Position numbers and translations under genes: made by a program
NCBI GenBank assembly: GCA_046732975.1
Contig: JBKPOG010000275.1
Span: 1-5,164 of the forward strand
Direction of reading: 5' to 3'
Length of the DNA stretch: 5,164 nucleotides
Source of the DNA: JAMXLO01 sp046732975
GTDB taxonomy: Bacteria > Pseudomonadota > Alphaproteobacteria > Acetobacterales > Acetobacteraceae
Notes under the pieces: generated by a model
Told to the model about the DNA's origin: nothing
What the model saw: only the letters and a program-made list of their open reading frames with translations
Databases searched by the model: none
Shown: one piece after another, positions 1 to 5,164 of the stretch
Layout: each line of letters starts with the position of its first letter
How positions within the stretch are numbered: the stretch's first letter is position 1

Positions 1-2
1 CC

Positions 3-275
3 CCGGCACAATGCGCCGAGGCCCTGCGAGATGCTGGTTGTGGCGACCACAGCACCAAACAGGTCAGCGCTATATGGTCACATCCCGATGCAGCCTCGCT
101 GGTGACAGCACTACGGACGGGCACCGCGCGAATGGCCGCAATGCTCGAAGCCCAGCACTCTGATGCACTGTATGCGATCACCGCTGATATCGCCCAGAAC
201 GTTGAGCGTTATCGCGATGGTGGGCAGCTTGGAGTGCCTGTTGCCGCTGTGATCGCATCCGGCACGAAGAGTTGA
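3..275 (+). CDS. SAM-dependent class I methyltransferase, C-terminal part (5' end outside window)
   Basis: This is the last 90 codons of a gene that enters from the left edge and ends at TGA 273-275. The reading begins PAQCAEALRDAGC and ends VPVAAVIASGTKS. The pattern is that of the C-terminal third of UbiE/type-11-like methyltransferases: an alpha-helical stretch with 'L..AGC', a tryptophan around residue 25, 'LRTGTARMAAMLEAQ' (about residues 37-51), then a Tyr-Arg-x-Gly-Gly stretch and a terminal 'P.....ASG.K' typical of the last beta strand. The SAM-binding glycine-rich motif would lie upstream, outside the window. Enzymes of this group move a methyl group from S-adenosylmethionine to a small molecule in the cytoplasm; the substrate is unknown. 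The gene converges on the transporter operon, and its stop is 5 bases from a decayed MetE-like gene on the other strand. Family call from remembered patterns only. Confidence 0.72.
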   Translation, partial: PAQCAEALRDAGCGDHSTKQVSAIWSHPDAASLVTALRTGTARMAAMLEAQHSDALYAITADIAQNVERYRDGGQLGVPVAAVIASGTKS

Positions 276-280
276 GATCG

Positions 281-727
281 TGACGGTGCCGTCATGACGC
301 ATTCGCTGAAGCCGGTGCCCAGTCGCTTGAGTCTCTCGGCATTCTCACTGATCGGAGCACTGTTTAAATATCGGACGTCGGACAGCGCGGCGGGCGCGTT
401 CTGCACGCGCGCGGAGTGCGGAAAGCGCAGTGCCGTCTGTCGGACATAGCTCGGGAATTCGATCTGATCCCTCGACGGCGGACGCTTCGATTCCCCACCA
501 TAACCGCAGAGGCACCGCGGAACATAGGTCTGAAATCCGACCCGTGATTGCTCCCCGTCATTGCCCACGTCGACACCGGCTTCGACCTGTTTGCGGATCA
601 CCTGCGCCGTTGCGGTTTTCACTTTAGAGCCAATTCGGCGGGATCAATCGTCTCGCCGGCTTCCTGGCGAATCAGCAGTTCTGCCAATGTCGTTGGCCGC
701 GGCAGGCGACTTCAAAACTCTGGTCAT
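281..727 (-). pseudogene. Decayed and truncated MetE-like gene (cobalamin-independent methionine synthase II family)
   Basis: Read on the minus strand, an ATG at 727-725 sits 10 bases after the ATPase stop and begins MTRVLKS. The reading must slip near 706 (one extra base) to continue as LPRPTTLAELLIRQEAGET...DPAELALK, then slip back near 623 (one base missing) to continue as VKTATAQVIRKQVEAGVDV. Family landmarks then follow in order: the (S)LPRP motif, 'RKQVEAGVDVGNDGEQSR', 'FQTYVPR..CGYGGES', 'RDQIEFPSYV', 'NAPAALSDVRYL' and 'GTGFSECVMTAPS'. These match the N-terminal part of the short MetE-like proteins, usually about 340-380 residues, that are related to methionine synthase and CoM-thiol transferases. 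Homology stops after MTAPS (281). The remaining 60%, which should carry the zinc-binding His/Cys/Glu/Cys site, is gone. In the frame shared by both outer parts there is a TGA at 646-644. The only open stretch, a GTG-started 137-codon frame (622-209), runs on as nonsense antisense to the methyltransferase. A functional product is very unlikely. It was probably the last gene of the transporter operon. Confidence 0.8.
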
Positions 728-737
728 GCTGCCGCAG

Positions 738-2777
738 TTACCCGCCCAGATGCGGGATCGTCACTGCGCCTGGAAAATGACACGCAACAAAATGCTGGGG
801 CTCCACCTCGATCAGAGGCGGGGACTCGGTTGCGCATCGCGGTGCAGCTGCGGGACAGCGGGTGCGGAACCGGCACCCCGAGGGCGGATCGATCGCACTT
901 GGGATTTCGCCGCTGAGAATGATGCGCCGGCCCGCCTTTCCCACCTCGGGTATCGGGATGGCCGAGATCAATGTGTTGGTATAGGGATGCAGCGGACGGG
1001 CGAACAAAGCCTCGGCCGGTGCCGTCTCCATCACCTTTCCCAGATACAGCACGTAGATCCGGTCGGAGATGTGCCGGACCACGGCAAGATCATGTGCGAT
1101 GAACAGATAGGTAAGGCCTAGACGCTCCTGCAGTCCGATCATCAGGTTCAGGATCTGTGCCTGGATGTTGACGTCGAGCGCGGAAATAGGCTCGTCACCG
1201 ACGATGAAATCCGGCTCGACGGCGAGCGCACGTGCGATGGATATGCGCTGACGCTGGCCGCCGGAGAATTCGTGCGGATAACGCTCCATCGCTGCCGCTG
1301 GCAGACCGACCAGGTCAAGTAATTCAACCACGCGCCCCCGCAACGCCGGCGTGTCTGACGCCAGCCGGTGCAGCAATATCGGACCCTCCAGGATCTGCCG
1401 CACCGTCATGCGTGGGTTCAATGATGCGTATGGGTCCTGAAAGATCATCTGCAGGCGCCGCCGCAATGGCCGGATCGCAGCCTGACCAGACGATGCGATA
1501 TCCTGGCCCCCGAAACGGATCGAACCAGCAGTGGGCGTGTCCAAACGCATCAAAAGACGGGCAAGCGTCGACTTACCCGAACCGGACTCGCCGACAAGGC
1601 CCACAGTCTCGCCGGTGCGCACCATGAGATCGACGCCGTCCAGCGCCCGCAACACGCGCTGCTGATCCAGAAAGCCGGTCTTCGGCAACGGGAAGTGCCG
1701 GACCAAGCCAGAAACTTCGAGCAGCGGCAAGGCCTGGTTTCGTTCGCGATGCTCCGCAAAGACGTGGGACACCGCGGGTGCATGCAGCGCATCGCCGCGC
1801 TGCGTTACCCAACAACGCGACCGTCTGTCTGGTCCTACCGAGAGCAGGTCCGGGTGCTGGGTGCAGACATCAATGGCAAACGGACAACGCGCGCGAAACC
1901 GGCAACCCTCGGGCCACGCGCGCGGGTCCGGCGGTTGGCCTTCGATCGTAGTCAACCGGCGATCGGGTCCTCCAGCCTCATCCAATCTTGGTGCGGCGTG
2001 CAGCAAGGCCCAGGTGTAGGGATGGCGCGGATCGCTCAGCAGATCGGTCGGGCTGCCTTCCTCGACCACTTCGCCGGCGTACATCACCAGCACGCGCGAG
2101 CACATCTCGGCTATCACGCCCAGATCGTGGCTGATCAAAATCACCGCAGTACCAGGATCGCGATTCAGGCCGCGCAACAGATCGAGGATCTGCGCCTGGA
2201 TGGTGACGTCCAGCGCTGTCGTGGGTTCGTCGGCGATGATCAGCGATGGCGTATTGGAGAACCCCATTGCCAGCATCACCCGTTGGCGCATGCCACCGGA
2301 GAACTGGTGTGGCCAGCCATGCATCGCAGTGGCCGGGTTGGCTATGCCCATGCGAGCCAACAGGTCGGCGCCTCGGTCACTCGCCTCGCGTACGCTGAAC
2401 CGCTTGTGCGCGGTCATGGTCTCGATCAGTTGCCGTGCGATGCGCAACACCGGGTTCAGTGACGTCATCGGGTCCTGAAACACCATGGCGATCTCGGCGC
2501 CGCGGATGTCGCGGAGTTCGACCTCGCTGACTGTCACCATGTCTGTGCCGCGAAAGCGGATCGCGCCGCTGACGATGCGCGCCGGATCCTCCAACAGGCG
2601 CATGATTGATTTGGCAGTGACGCTCTTGCCCGAGCCGGATTCACCGACAATTCCGAGCGTCTCGCCGGAGCGAACATCAAACCCTACGCCATCGACTGCG
2701 CGTACCGTCCCTGCGTCGGTGTAGAACCAGACGCGCAGGTCCTCGACGGTCAGTAGTGGATCAGCGGCGGTGGGCAT
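738..2777 (-). CDS. Fused dipeptide/oligopeptide ABC transporter ATPase (DppD-DppF-like, two nucleotide-binding domains)
   Basis: This 679-residue cytoplasmic protein hydrolyses ATP to drive import through the two permeases encoded upstream. The first (DppD-like) domain has Walker A GESGSGKS at residues 45-52, Q-loop Gln101, signature SGGMRQR at 160-166, Walker B with catalytic Glu184 (LIIADEP) and switch His217. The second (DppF-like) domain has Walker A at 396-403, Gln447, SGGQRQR at 505-511, Glu529 and His562. All catalytic residues are therefore present in both halves. Each half ends in the oligopeptide-transporter C-terminal extension with four cysteines (292/298/305/322 and 635/641/648/666, spaced C-x5-C-x6-C). 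The ATG at 2777-2775 is chosen because domain homology (LLTVEDLRVWF) starts 7 residues later; an earlier ATG at 2831 would add 18 residues encoded inside the permease gene. The start overlaps the DppC-like gene by 17 bases and has no clear Shine-Dalgarno, suggesting coupled translation. Such fusions are known in proteobacteria (for example GsiA). Stop TAA at 740-738. Confidence 0.96.
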   Translation of the reverse strand: MPTAADPLLTVEDLRVWFYTDAGTVRAVDGVGFDVRSGETLGIVGESGSGKSVTAKSIMRLLEDPARIVSGAIRFRGTDMVTVSEVELRDIRGAEIAMVFQDPMTSLNPVLRIARQLIETMTAHKRFSVREASDRGADLLARMGIANPATAMHGWPHQFSGGMRQRVMLAMGFSNTPSLIIADEPTTALDVTIQAQILDLLRGLNRDPGTAVILISHDLGVIAEMCSRVLVMYAGEVVEEGSPTDLLSDPRHPYTWALLHAAPRLDEAGGPDRRLTTIEGQPPDPRAWPEGCRFRARCPFAIDVCTQHPDLLSVGPDRRSRCWVTQRGDALHAPAVSHVFAEHRERNQALPLLEVSGLVRHFPLPKTGFLDQQRVLRALDGVDLMVRTGETVGLVGESGSGKSTLARLLMRLDTPTAGSIRFGGQDIASSGQAAIRPLRRRLQMIFQDPYASLNPRMTVRQILEGPILLHRLASDTPALRGRVVELLDLVGLPAAAMERYPHEFSGGQRQRISIARALAVEPDFIVGDEPISALDVNIQAQILNLMIGLQERLGLTYLFIAHDLAVVRHISDRIYVLYLGKVMETAPAEALFARPLHPYTNTLISAIPIPEVGKAGRRIILSGEIPSAIDPPSGCRFRTRCPAAAPRCATESPPLIEVEPQHFVACHFPGAVTIPHLGG

Positions 2778-3621
2778 GTGGATCGAGCCAGTCACGGATG
2801 CCATCGCCCATGAAGTTGAATCCGATGACAACCGACAGGATGGCGAGGCCGGGAAACGTCGCGACCCACCATTGGTTCACCAGTTCGCGGCCCTCGGACA
2901 CCATCGACCCCCATTCCGGCGTCGGCGGCACCACCCCGAGACCCAGAAATGACAGGCCCGCAAAGACCAGGATGGCATTGCCCAGGTCGAGCGTGACCAG
3001 CACGATCAGCGGACCGAGTGCGTTGGGCAGGATCTGTCGCAGCAGAATATGGACGGGTCCAAAGCCGATAACCTGCGCCGCCGCGACGTATTCCTGCGCT
3101 CGCTGTCCCAGCACCAGGCTACGCGCGAGACGGGCAAACTTCGGCCACCACACAACCAGCATCGCGATGACAGTGTTGCGCGTGCCGATGCCCAATGCGG
3201 CGGCTATTGCCATGGCCAGGATGATCGGTGGAAAGCAGAAGATCAGGTCGGTGGTCCGCATCAGCACTTCCTCGACCCAGCCTCGGGCATACGCAGCGAT
3301 CGCACCAAGCAGCGTGCCGAACAGGCTGGCAAGCAGCACCACGGTGAAGCCGACTGCCAATGAAGTCCGCGCGCCGTACAGCAGGCGAGAGAACACGTCG
3401 CGACCGAGTACGTCGGTTCCCAGCCAGTGCAGATCTGATGGCGGCTTCAACCGGTTGGCGACATCGACGACCGCCGGCGGATCCGGCGCGATGACGGGTG
3501 CAAGCAATGCGACAAGGCCCCAGACCAGGATCACAGCCGCGCCCAGCGATGCGAGCCCGTAACGCCGCAGCCAACGGCGCCGGGCTTGACTGGCGGCATC
3601 CGGCTCCTCGGCGGCGATCAT
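2761..3621 (-). CDS. ABC transporter permease, DppC/OppC-like
   Basis: A 286-residue inner-membrane protein that pairs with the DppB-like permease to form the translocation path. A short Arg-rich cytoplasmic N-terminus (RRRWLRR, residues 14-20) precedes the first membrane segment (about 22-45, ending in the family's 'LLAPVIAPDPP'). The periplasmic motif HWLGTDVLGRDVFSR (65-79) is highly characteristic of DppC/OppC. Further membrane segments follow at about 88-111, 127-143, 149-160, 205-228 and 252-270. The EAA loop that docks on the ATPase is at about 177-200 (EYVAAAQVIGFG...ILPNA), followed by LSFLGLG (223-229) and the family's P-x-P-EWG (233-238). The length is normal for the family. Its ATG (3621-3619) overlaps the stop of the upstream permease in an ATGA, and its own end overlaps the ATPase start by 17 bases. 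The transported solute cannot be deduced. Confidence 0.96.
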   Translation of the reverse strand: MIAAEEPDAASQARRRWLRRYGLASLGAAVILVWGLVALLAPVIAPDPPAVVDVANRLKPPSDLHWLGTDVLGRDVFSRLLYGARTSLAVGFTVVLLASLFGTLLGAIAAYARGWVEEVLMRTTDLIFCFPPIILAMAIAAALGIGTRNTVIAMLVVWWPKFARLARSLVLGQRAQEYVAAAQVIGFGPVHILLRQILPNALGPLIVLVTLDLGNAILVFAGLSFLGLGVVPPTPEWGSMVSEGRELVNQWWVATFPGLAILSVVIGFNFMGDGIRDWLDPHAHRR

Positions 3622-4631
3622 CTGTGCGCCACACGCGGATCGAGCATGGCATACGACAAGTCAACCAGCAGGTTGATGACGACATAGATCGCCGCGACGA
3701 CTGTGGTGACTCCCATGATGGCCGGAAAATCCAGGGTGACGGCACTGCGGAACGTGTATCGTCCCAGCCCTGGCCAGGAGAAGATGGTCTCGGTCAGCAC
3801 GGTTCCGGTCAGCAGCTGGGCGTAGGCCAGGCCACCTAGAGTCACCACCGGCAGCAGCGCATTGGGCAGCGCGTGGCCCATGGTGATGGCGCGCCGCGTC
3901 AGCCCTTTGGCGCGCGCGACGCGGATATAGTCCTGCGACAACGACTCGAGCATTGCCGCGCGGGTGGTGCGCGTGATCAGACCCACCGTGCTCGCGGCGA
4001 GGACAATCGACGGCAGAACCAGATGTGCCAGTGCGTCCTGGAACGTATCCCAGTCGCCCGCCAACGCTGAGTCGATCAGCATCACGCCGGTGACCTCGGG
4101 TGGCGGGAAGGTGCTGGCGCTGATCTGGCCCGGGCCAGGCGCCCAATCCAACCAGCCATAGAAGACGGCGAGCATGATGAAAGCGAGCCAGAACGTCGGC
4201 GCCGAAACCCCGACCAAGGAAATCGAGCGGGCGGCATGGTCGATCCAGCTATCACGCCTTGTGGCGGCCATCACGCCCAGGGGCAGACCGATGACCAGCG
4301 AAAGGAGAAACGCAATCGTCGACAGCTCGACGGTGGCGGGGCCGTATTGTGCAATATCTTCCAGCACTGGTCGCTGCGAGGCGATCGACACGCCCAGATC
4401 ACCGTGGAACAGGCCGTTCAGGAACAGCCAGTATCGGTCCCACAACGGCAGGTCCAGGCCCCATTTGTGGCGGAATGCGGCGACCATGTCCGGATTGTTG
4501 GCGGCGATGTCTCCCAGCTGGGTCAGCACCGGATCGCCCGGCACCATGTTGGCGATCAGGAAGATCGCCAGTGTGGCCAGCAGGATCATCACCACCGCCA
4601 CGGCCAGGCGAGTGACAATGTAGCGCAACAT
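3618..4631 (-). CDS. ABC transporter permease, DppB/OppB-like
   Basis: A 337-residue inner-membrane permease, first gene of the leftward operon. It opens with MLRYIVTRLA and a first membrane segment (about 9-28) followed by the family motif VPGDP (30-34). Next come the helical 'WGLDLPLWDRYWLFL' stretch (56-70) and HGDLGVS (75-81), both hallmarks of DppB/OppB. Other membrane segments lie at about 100-122, 136-158, 204-219, 261-281 and 305-328. The EAA loop is at about 233-256 (DYIRVARAKGL...ALPNA), preceded by RTTRAAMLE (220-228), and 'FSWPGLGRY' lies near the C-terminus. A periplasmic stretch of about 40 residues (160-200) sits before the fifth membrane segment, as usual in this family. The ATG at 4631-4629 is supported by the membrane segment starting directly after it. 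No Shine-Dalgarno is visible upstream. TGA at 3620-3618 overlaps the next ATG by 4 bases. Confidence 0.96.
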   Translation of the reverse strand: MLRYIVTRLAVAVVMILLATLAIFLIANMVPGDPVLTQLGDIAANNPDMVAAFRHKWGLDLPLWDRYWLFLNGLFHGDLGVSIASQRPVLEDIAQYGPATVELSTIAFLLSLVIGLPLGVMAATRRDSWIDHAARSISLVGVSAPTFWLAFIMLAVFYGWLDWAPGPGQISASTFPPPEVTGVMLIDSALAGDWDTFQDALAHLVLPSIVLAASTVGLITRTTRAAMLESLSQDYIRVARAKGLTRRAITMGHALPNALLPVVTLGGLAYAQLLTGTVLTETIFSWPGLGRYTFRSAVTLDFPAIMGVTTVVAAIYVVINLLVDLSYAMLDPRVAHR

Positions 4632-4637
4632 TGGTCG

Positions 4638-4666
4638 CTTATCGCCAGGAACCGGCGTTCCGCCAA
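4638..4666 (-). promoter_or_regulatory. Candidate sigma-70 promoter for the permease/ATPase operon
   Basis: On the minus strand, TTGGCG (4666-4661) and GATAAG (4643-4638) are separated by 17 bases, each matching 4 of 6 consensus positions. The expected transcript start, 7 bases after the -10 box, falls at or next to the A of the permease ATG (4631). That agrees with the lack of any Shine-Dalgarno there and would give a leaderless message. The boxes are weak, so this is only a candidate. Confidence 0.3.
4648..4661. repeat. Inverted repeat GGAAC-CGGC-GTTCC in the divergent promoter region
   Basis: Perfect 5-base arms (4648-4652 and 4657-4661) flank a 4-base centre. The repeat lies between the candidate -35 and -10 boxes of the leftward operon, where a bound dimeric regulator would block transcription. 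An operator role is inferred from position only; arms of 5 bases can occur by chance in GC-rich DNA. Confidence 0.35.
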
Positions 4667-4668
4667 GT

Positions 4669-4681
4669 TTGCGGGCCGCAA
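4669..4681. repeat. Inverted repeat TTGCGG-G-CCGCAA, candidate operator
   Basis: Perfect 6-base arms (4669-4674 and 4676-4681) sit around a single central G. The left arm coincides with the candidate -35 box of the binding-protein gene, and the right edge of the leftward -35 is 3 bases away, so one bound protein could affect both directions. Its centre is about 20 bases (two helical turns) from that of the inverted repeat at 4648-4661. The regulator is not in the window. Confidence 0.4.
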
Positions 4682-4696
4682 CTCAGCTTGTATCAT
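4669..4696 (+). promoter_or_regulatory. Candidate sigma-70 promoter for the substrate-binding protein gene
   Basis: TTGCGG (4669-4674, 3 of 6 consensus) and TATCAT (4691-4696, 5 of 6) are 16 bases apart. The predicted start near 4703 would leave a leader of about 34 bases before the ATG at 4737. The -10 box is the best AT-rich match in this otherwise GC-rich gap. The -35 is weak and overlaps an inverted repeat, which suits a regulated promoter. Confidence 0.4.
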
Positions 4697-4726
4697 GCCA
4701 AACATCGAAAAGGCCGCCGGCCGTCT

Positions 4727-4733
4727 GGGAGGG
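4727..4733 (+). promoter_or_regulatory. Ribosome binding site of the substrate-binding protein gene
   Basis: GGGAGGG lies 3 bases before the ATG at 4737 (the GGAGG core ends 4 bases before it). It is a strong Shine-Dalgarno with slightly short spacing, and it fixes this ATG as the start. It contrasts with the divergent permease gene, which shows none, and suggests the binding protein is made in larger amounts, as is usual for ABC importers. Confidence 0.7.
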
Positions 4734-4736
4734 ACT

Positions 4737-5164
4737 ATGCAGGATTACGGATGGATCGGACGGCGCGAGCTGATGCGTCTTCTGGGCGTGGGCGGGGCGA
4801 CACTCGCGGCAGGTTTGCCCGCCCGCGTTCATGCTGCCGCCGGCAAGAACACGCTCGTGCTGGGACTCGACATCAGTGACACGATTTCGTTGGATCCGGC
4901 GCGCGAGGCGCAATACACGCCGCCGCTGACGGTGACCGCTGCGTATGACTCGCTGGTGACGATGGCTCCTGGCGAATACACGAGCGTCAAGCCGGCGCTT
5001 GCCGAAGCCTGGGCGCGTACGCCGGACGGCAAGGGCTGGCGATTCAAGCTGCGCGACGGGGCGAAGTTCAACAGCGGCAAGCCGGTCACGGTCGAAGACG
5101 TGAAGTGGTCGCTCGACCGGGTGATGCGGGTGAAGGATCAGCCATCGCAGTATCTACAGGACGT
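4737..5164 (+). CDS. ABC transporter substrate-binding protein, family 5 (SBP_bac_5), N-terminal part (3' end outside window)
   Basis: The first 142 codons of the periplasmic solute receptor of this importer; the gene runs off the right edge, and full family length is about 500-550 residues. The N-terminus is a Tat-type signal: twin arginines at 9-10 in GRRELMRLL, a weakly hydrophobic stretch (15-27), and a likely cleavage near VHA-AA (31-35). The mature domain starts at about 38 with NTLVLGLD. It continues with SLDPA (51-55), AAYDSLV (68-74), the family's 'PALAEAWARTPDGKGWRFKLRDG' pattern (86-108, read in parts) and KFNSGKPVTVEDVKWSLDR (110-128), which is diagnostic for DppA/OppA-type proteins. 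The start is fixed by a GGGAGGG ribosome site. It is transcribed divergently from the permease operon, 105 bases away, and is presumably its cognate receptor. The ligand-selecting residues are not in this fragment, so the substrate (peptide, opine, nickel complex, glutathione or other) is open. Confidence 0.95.
   Translation, partial: MQDYGWIGRRELMRLLGVGGATLAAGLPARVHAAAGKNTLVLGLDISDTISLDPAREAQYTPPLTVTAAYDSLVTMAPGEYTSVKPALAEAWARTPDGKGWRFKLRDGAKFNSGKPVTVEDVKWSLDRVMRVKDQPSQYLQD

Noticed and set aside
281..294. Palindrome TGACGG-TG-CCGTCA just after the methyltransferase stop, as a terminator
   Set aside because: There is no T-run after it, the 2-base loop is too tight, and the same bases encode the MTAPS motif of the MetE-like remnant, so the position is better explained by the junction.
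209..622. 137-codon minus-strand frame with GTG start as a real small gene
   Set aside because: It is the second part of the MetE-like remnant running on as nonsense antisense to the methyltransferase; its start is a frameshift artefact within the family homology.
548..1121. Plus-strand open frames of 122 and 186 codons
   Set aside because: They lie antisense to the fused ATPase and the remnant, have Arg/Pro/Ala-rich shadow composition and no recognisable domain.
2778..2831. Upstream ATG at 2831 as the ATPase start
   Set aside because: It would add 18 residues encoded within the DppC-like gene with no family homology; the ATG at 2777 lies 7 residues before the domain begins.
1695..3562. Long plus-strand open frames (255 and 268 codons)
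   Set aside because: They are antisense to the ATPase and DppC-like genes, which have full conserved motif sets; long antisense frames are expected in GC-rich DNA.
4712..4722. GGCC-GCC-GGCC inverted repeat in the receptor leader
   Set aside because: Low-complexity GC sequence with 4-base arms; too likely by chance to call an operator or riboswitch.

Overview
This is a high-GC bacterial window, most likely from a proteobacterium (alpha or beta). The main evidence is GC-rich codon use, a divergent Tat-type substrate-binding protein, and a fused double-ATPase Dpp/Opp transporter layout. The sequence alone does not fix the genus.

Most of the window (738-5164) is one nickel/peptide/opine-type (Opp/Dpp family) ABC uptake system. 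Reading leftward from 4631 on the minus strand are two overlapping permease genes (DppB-like 4631-3618, DppC-like 3621-2761), then one long gene encoding the DppD-like and DppF-like ATPases fused in a single chain (2777-738). The gene starts overlap by 4 and 17 bases, so translation is probably coupled. The periplasmic binding protein gene starts at 4737 on the plus strand, runs divergently and is cut by the window end. The 105-base gap between the divergent starts holds candidate promoters in both directions and two perfect short inverted repeats that could be operators. Together the genes would make a complete importer: binding protein, two-permease channel and two ATPase domains. The substrate cannot be read from the sequence.

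The left end is the unusual part. Ten bases after the ATPase stop, on the same strand, lies the decayed front part of a MetE-like gene (cobalamin-independent methionine synthase II family, 727-281). It has two frameshifts that cancel each other, an in-frame stop between them, and an abrupt loss of homology about 40% of the way through the expected protein. The point where homology ends lies 5 bases from the stop codon of a plus-strand gene fragment at 3-275, the C-terminus of a class I SAM-dependent methyltransferase. This looks like a deletion or rearrangement scar that removed the end of the transporter operon. I see no RNA gene, CRISPR array or insertion sequence, and no wholly new system. 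The best leads are the operon-end scar and the architecture of the divergent promoter.
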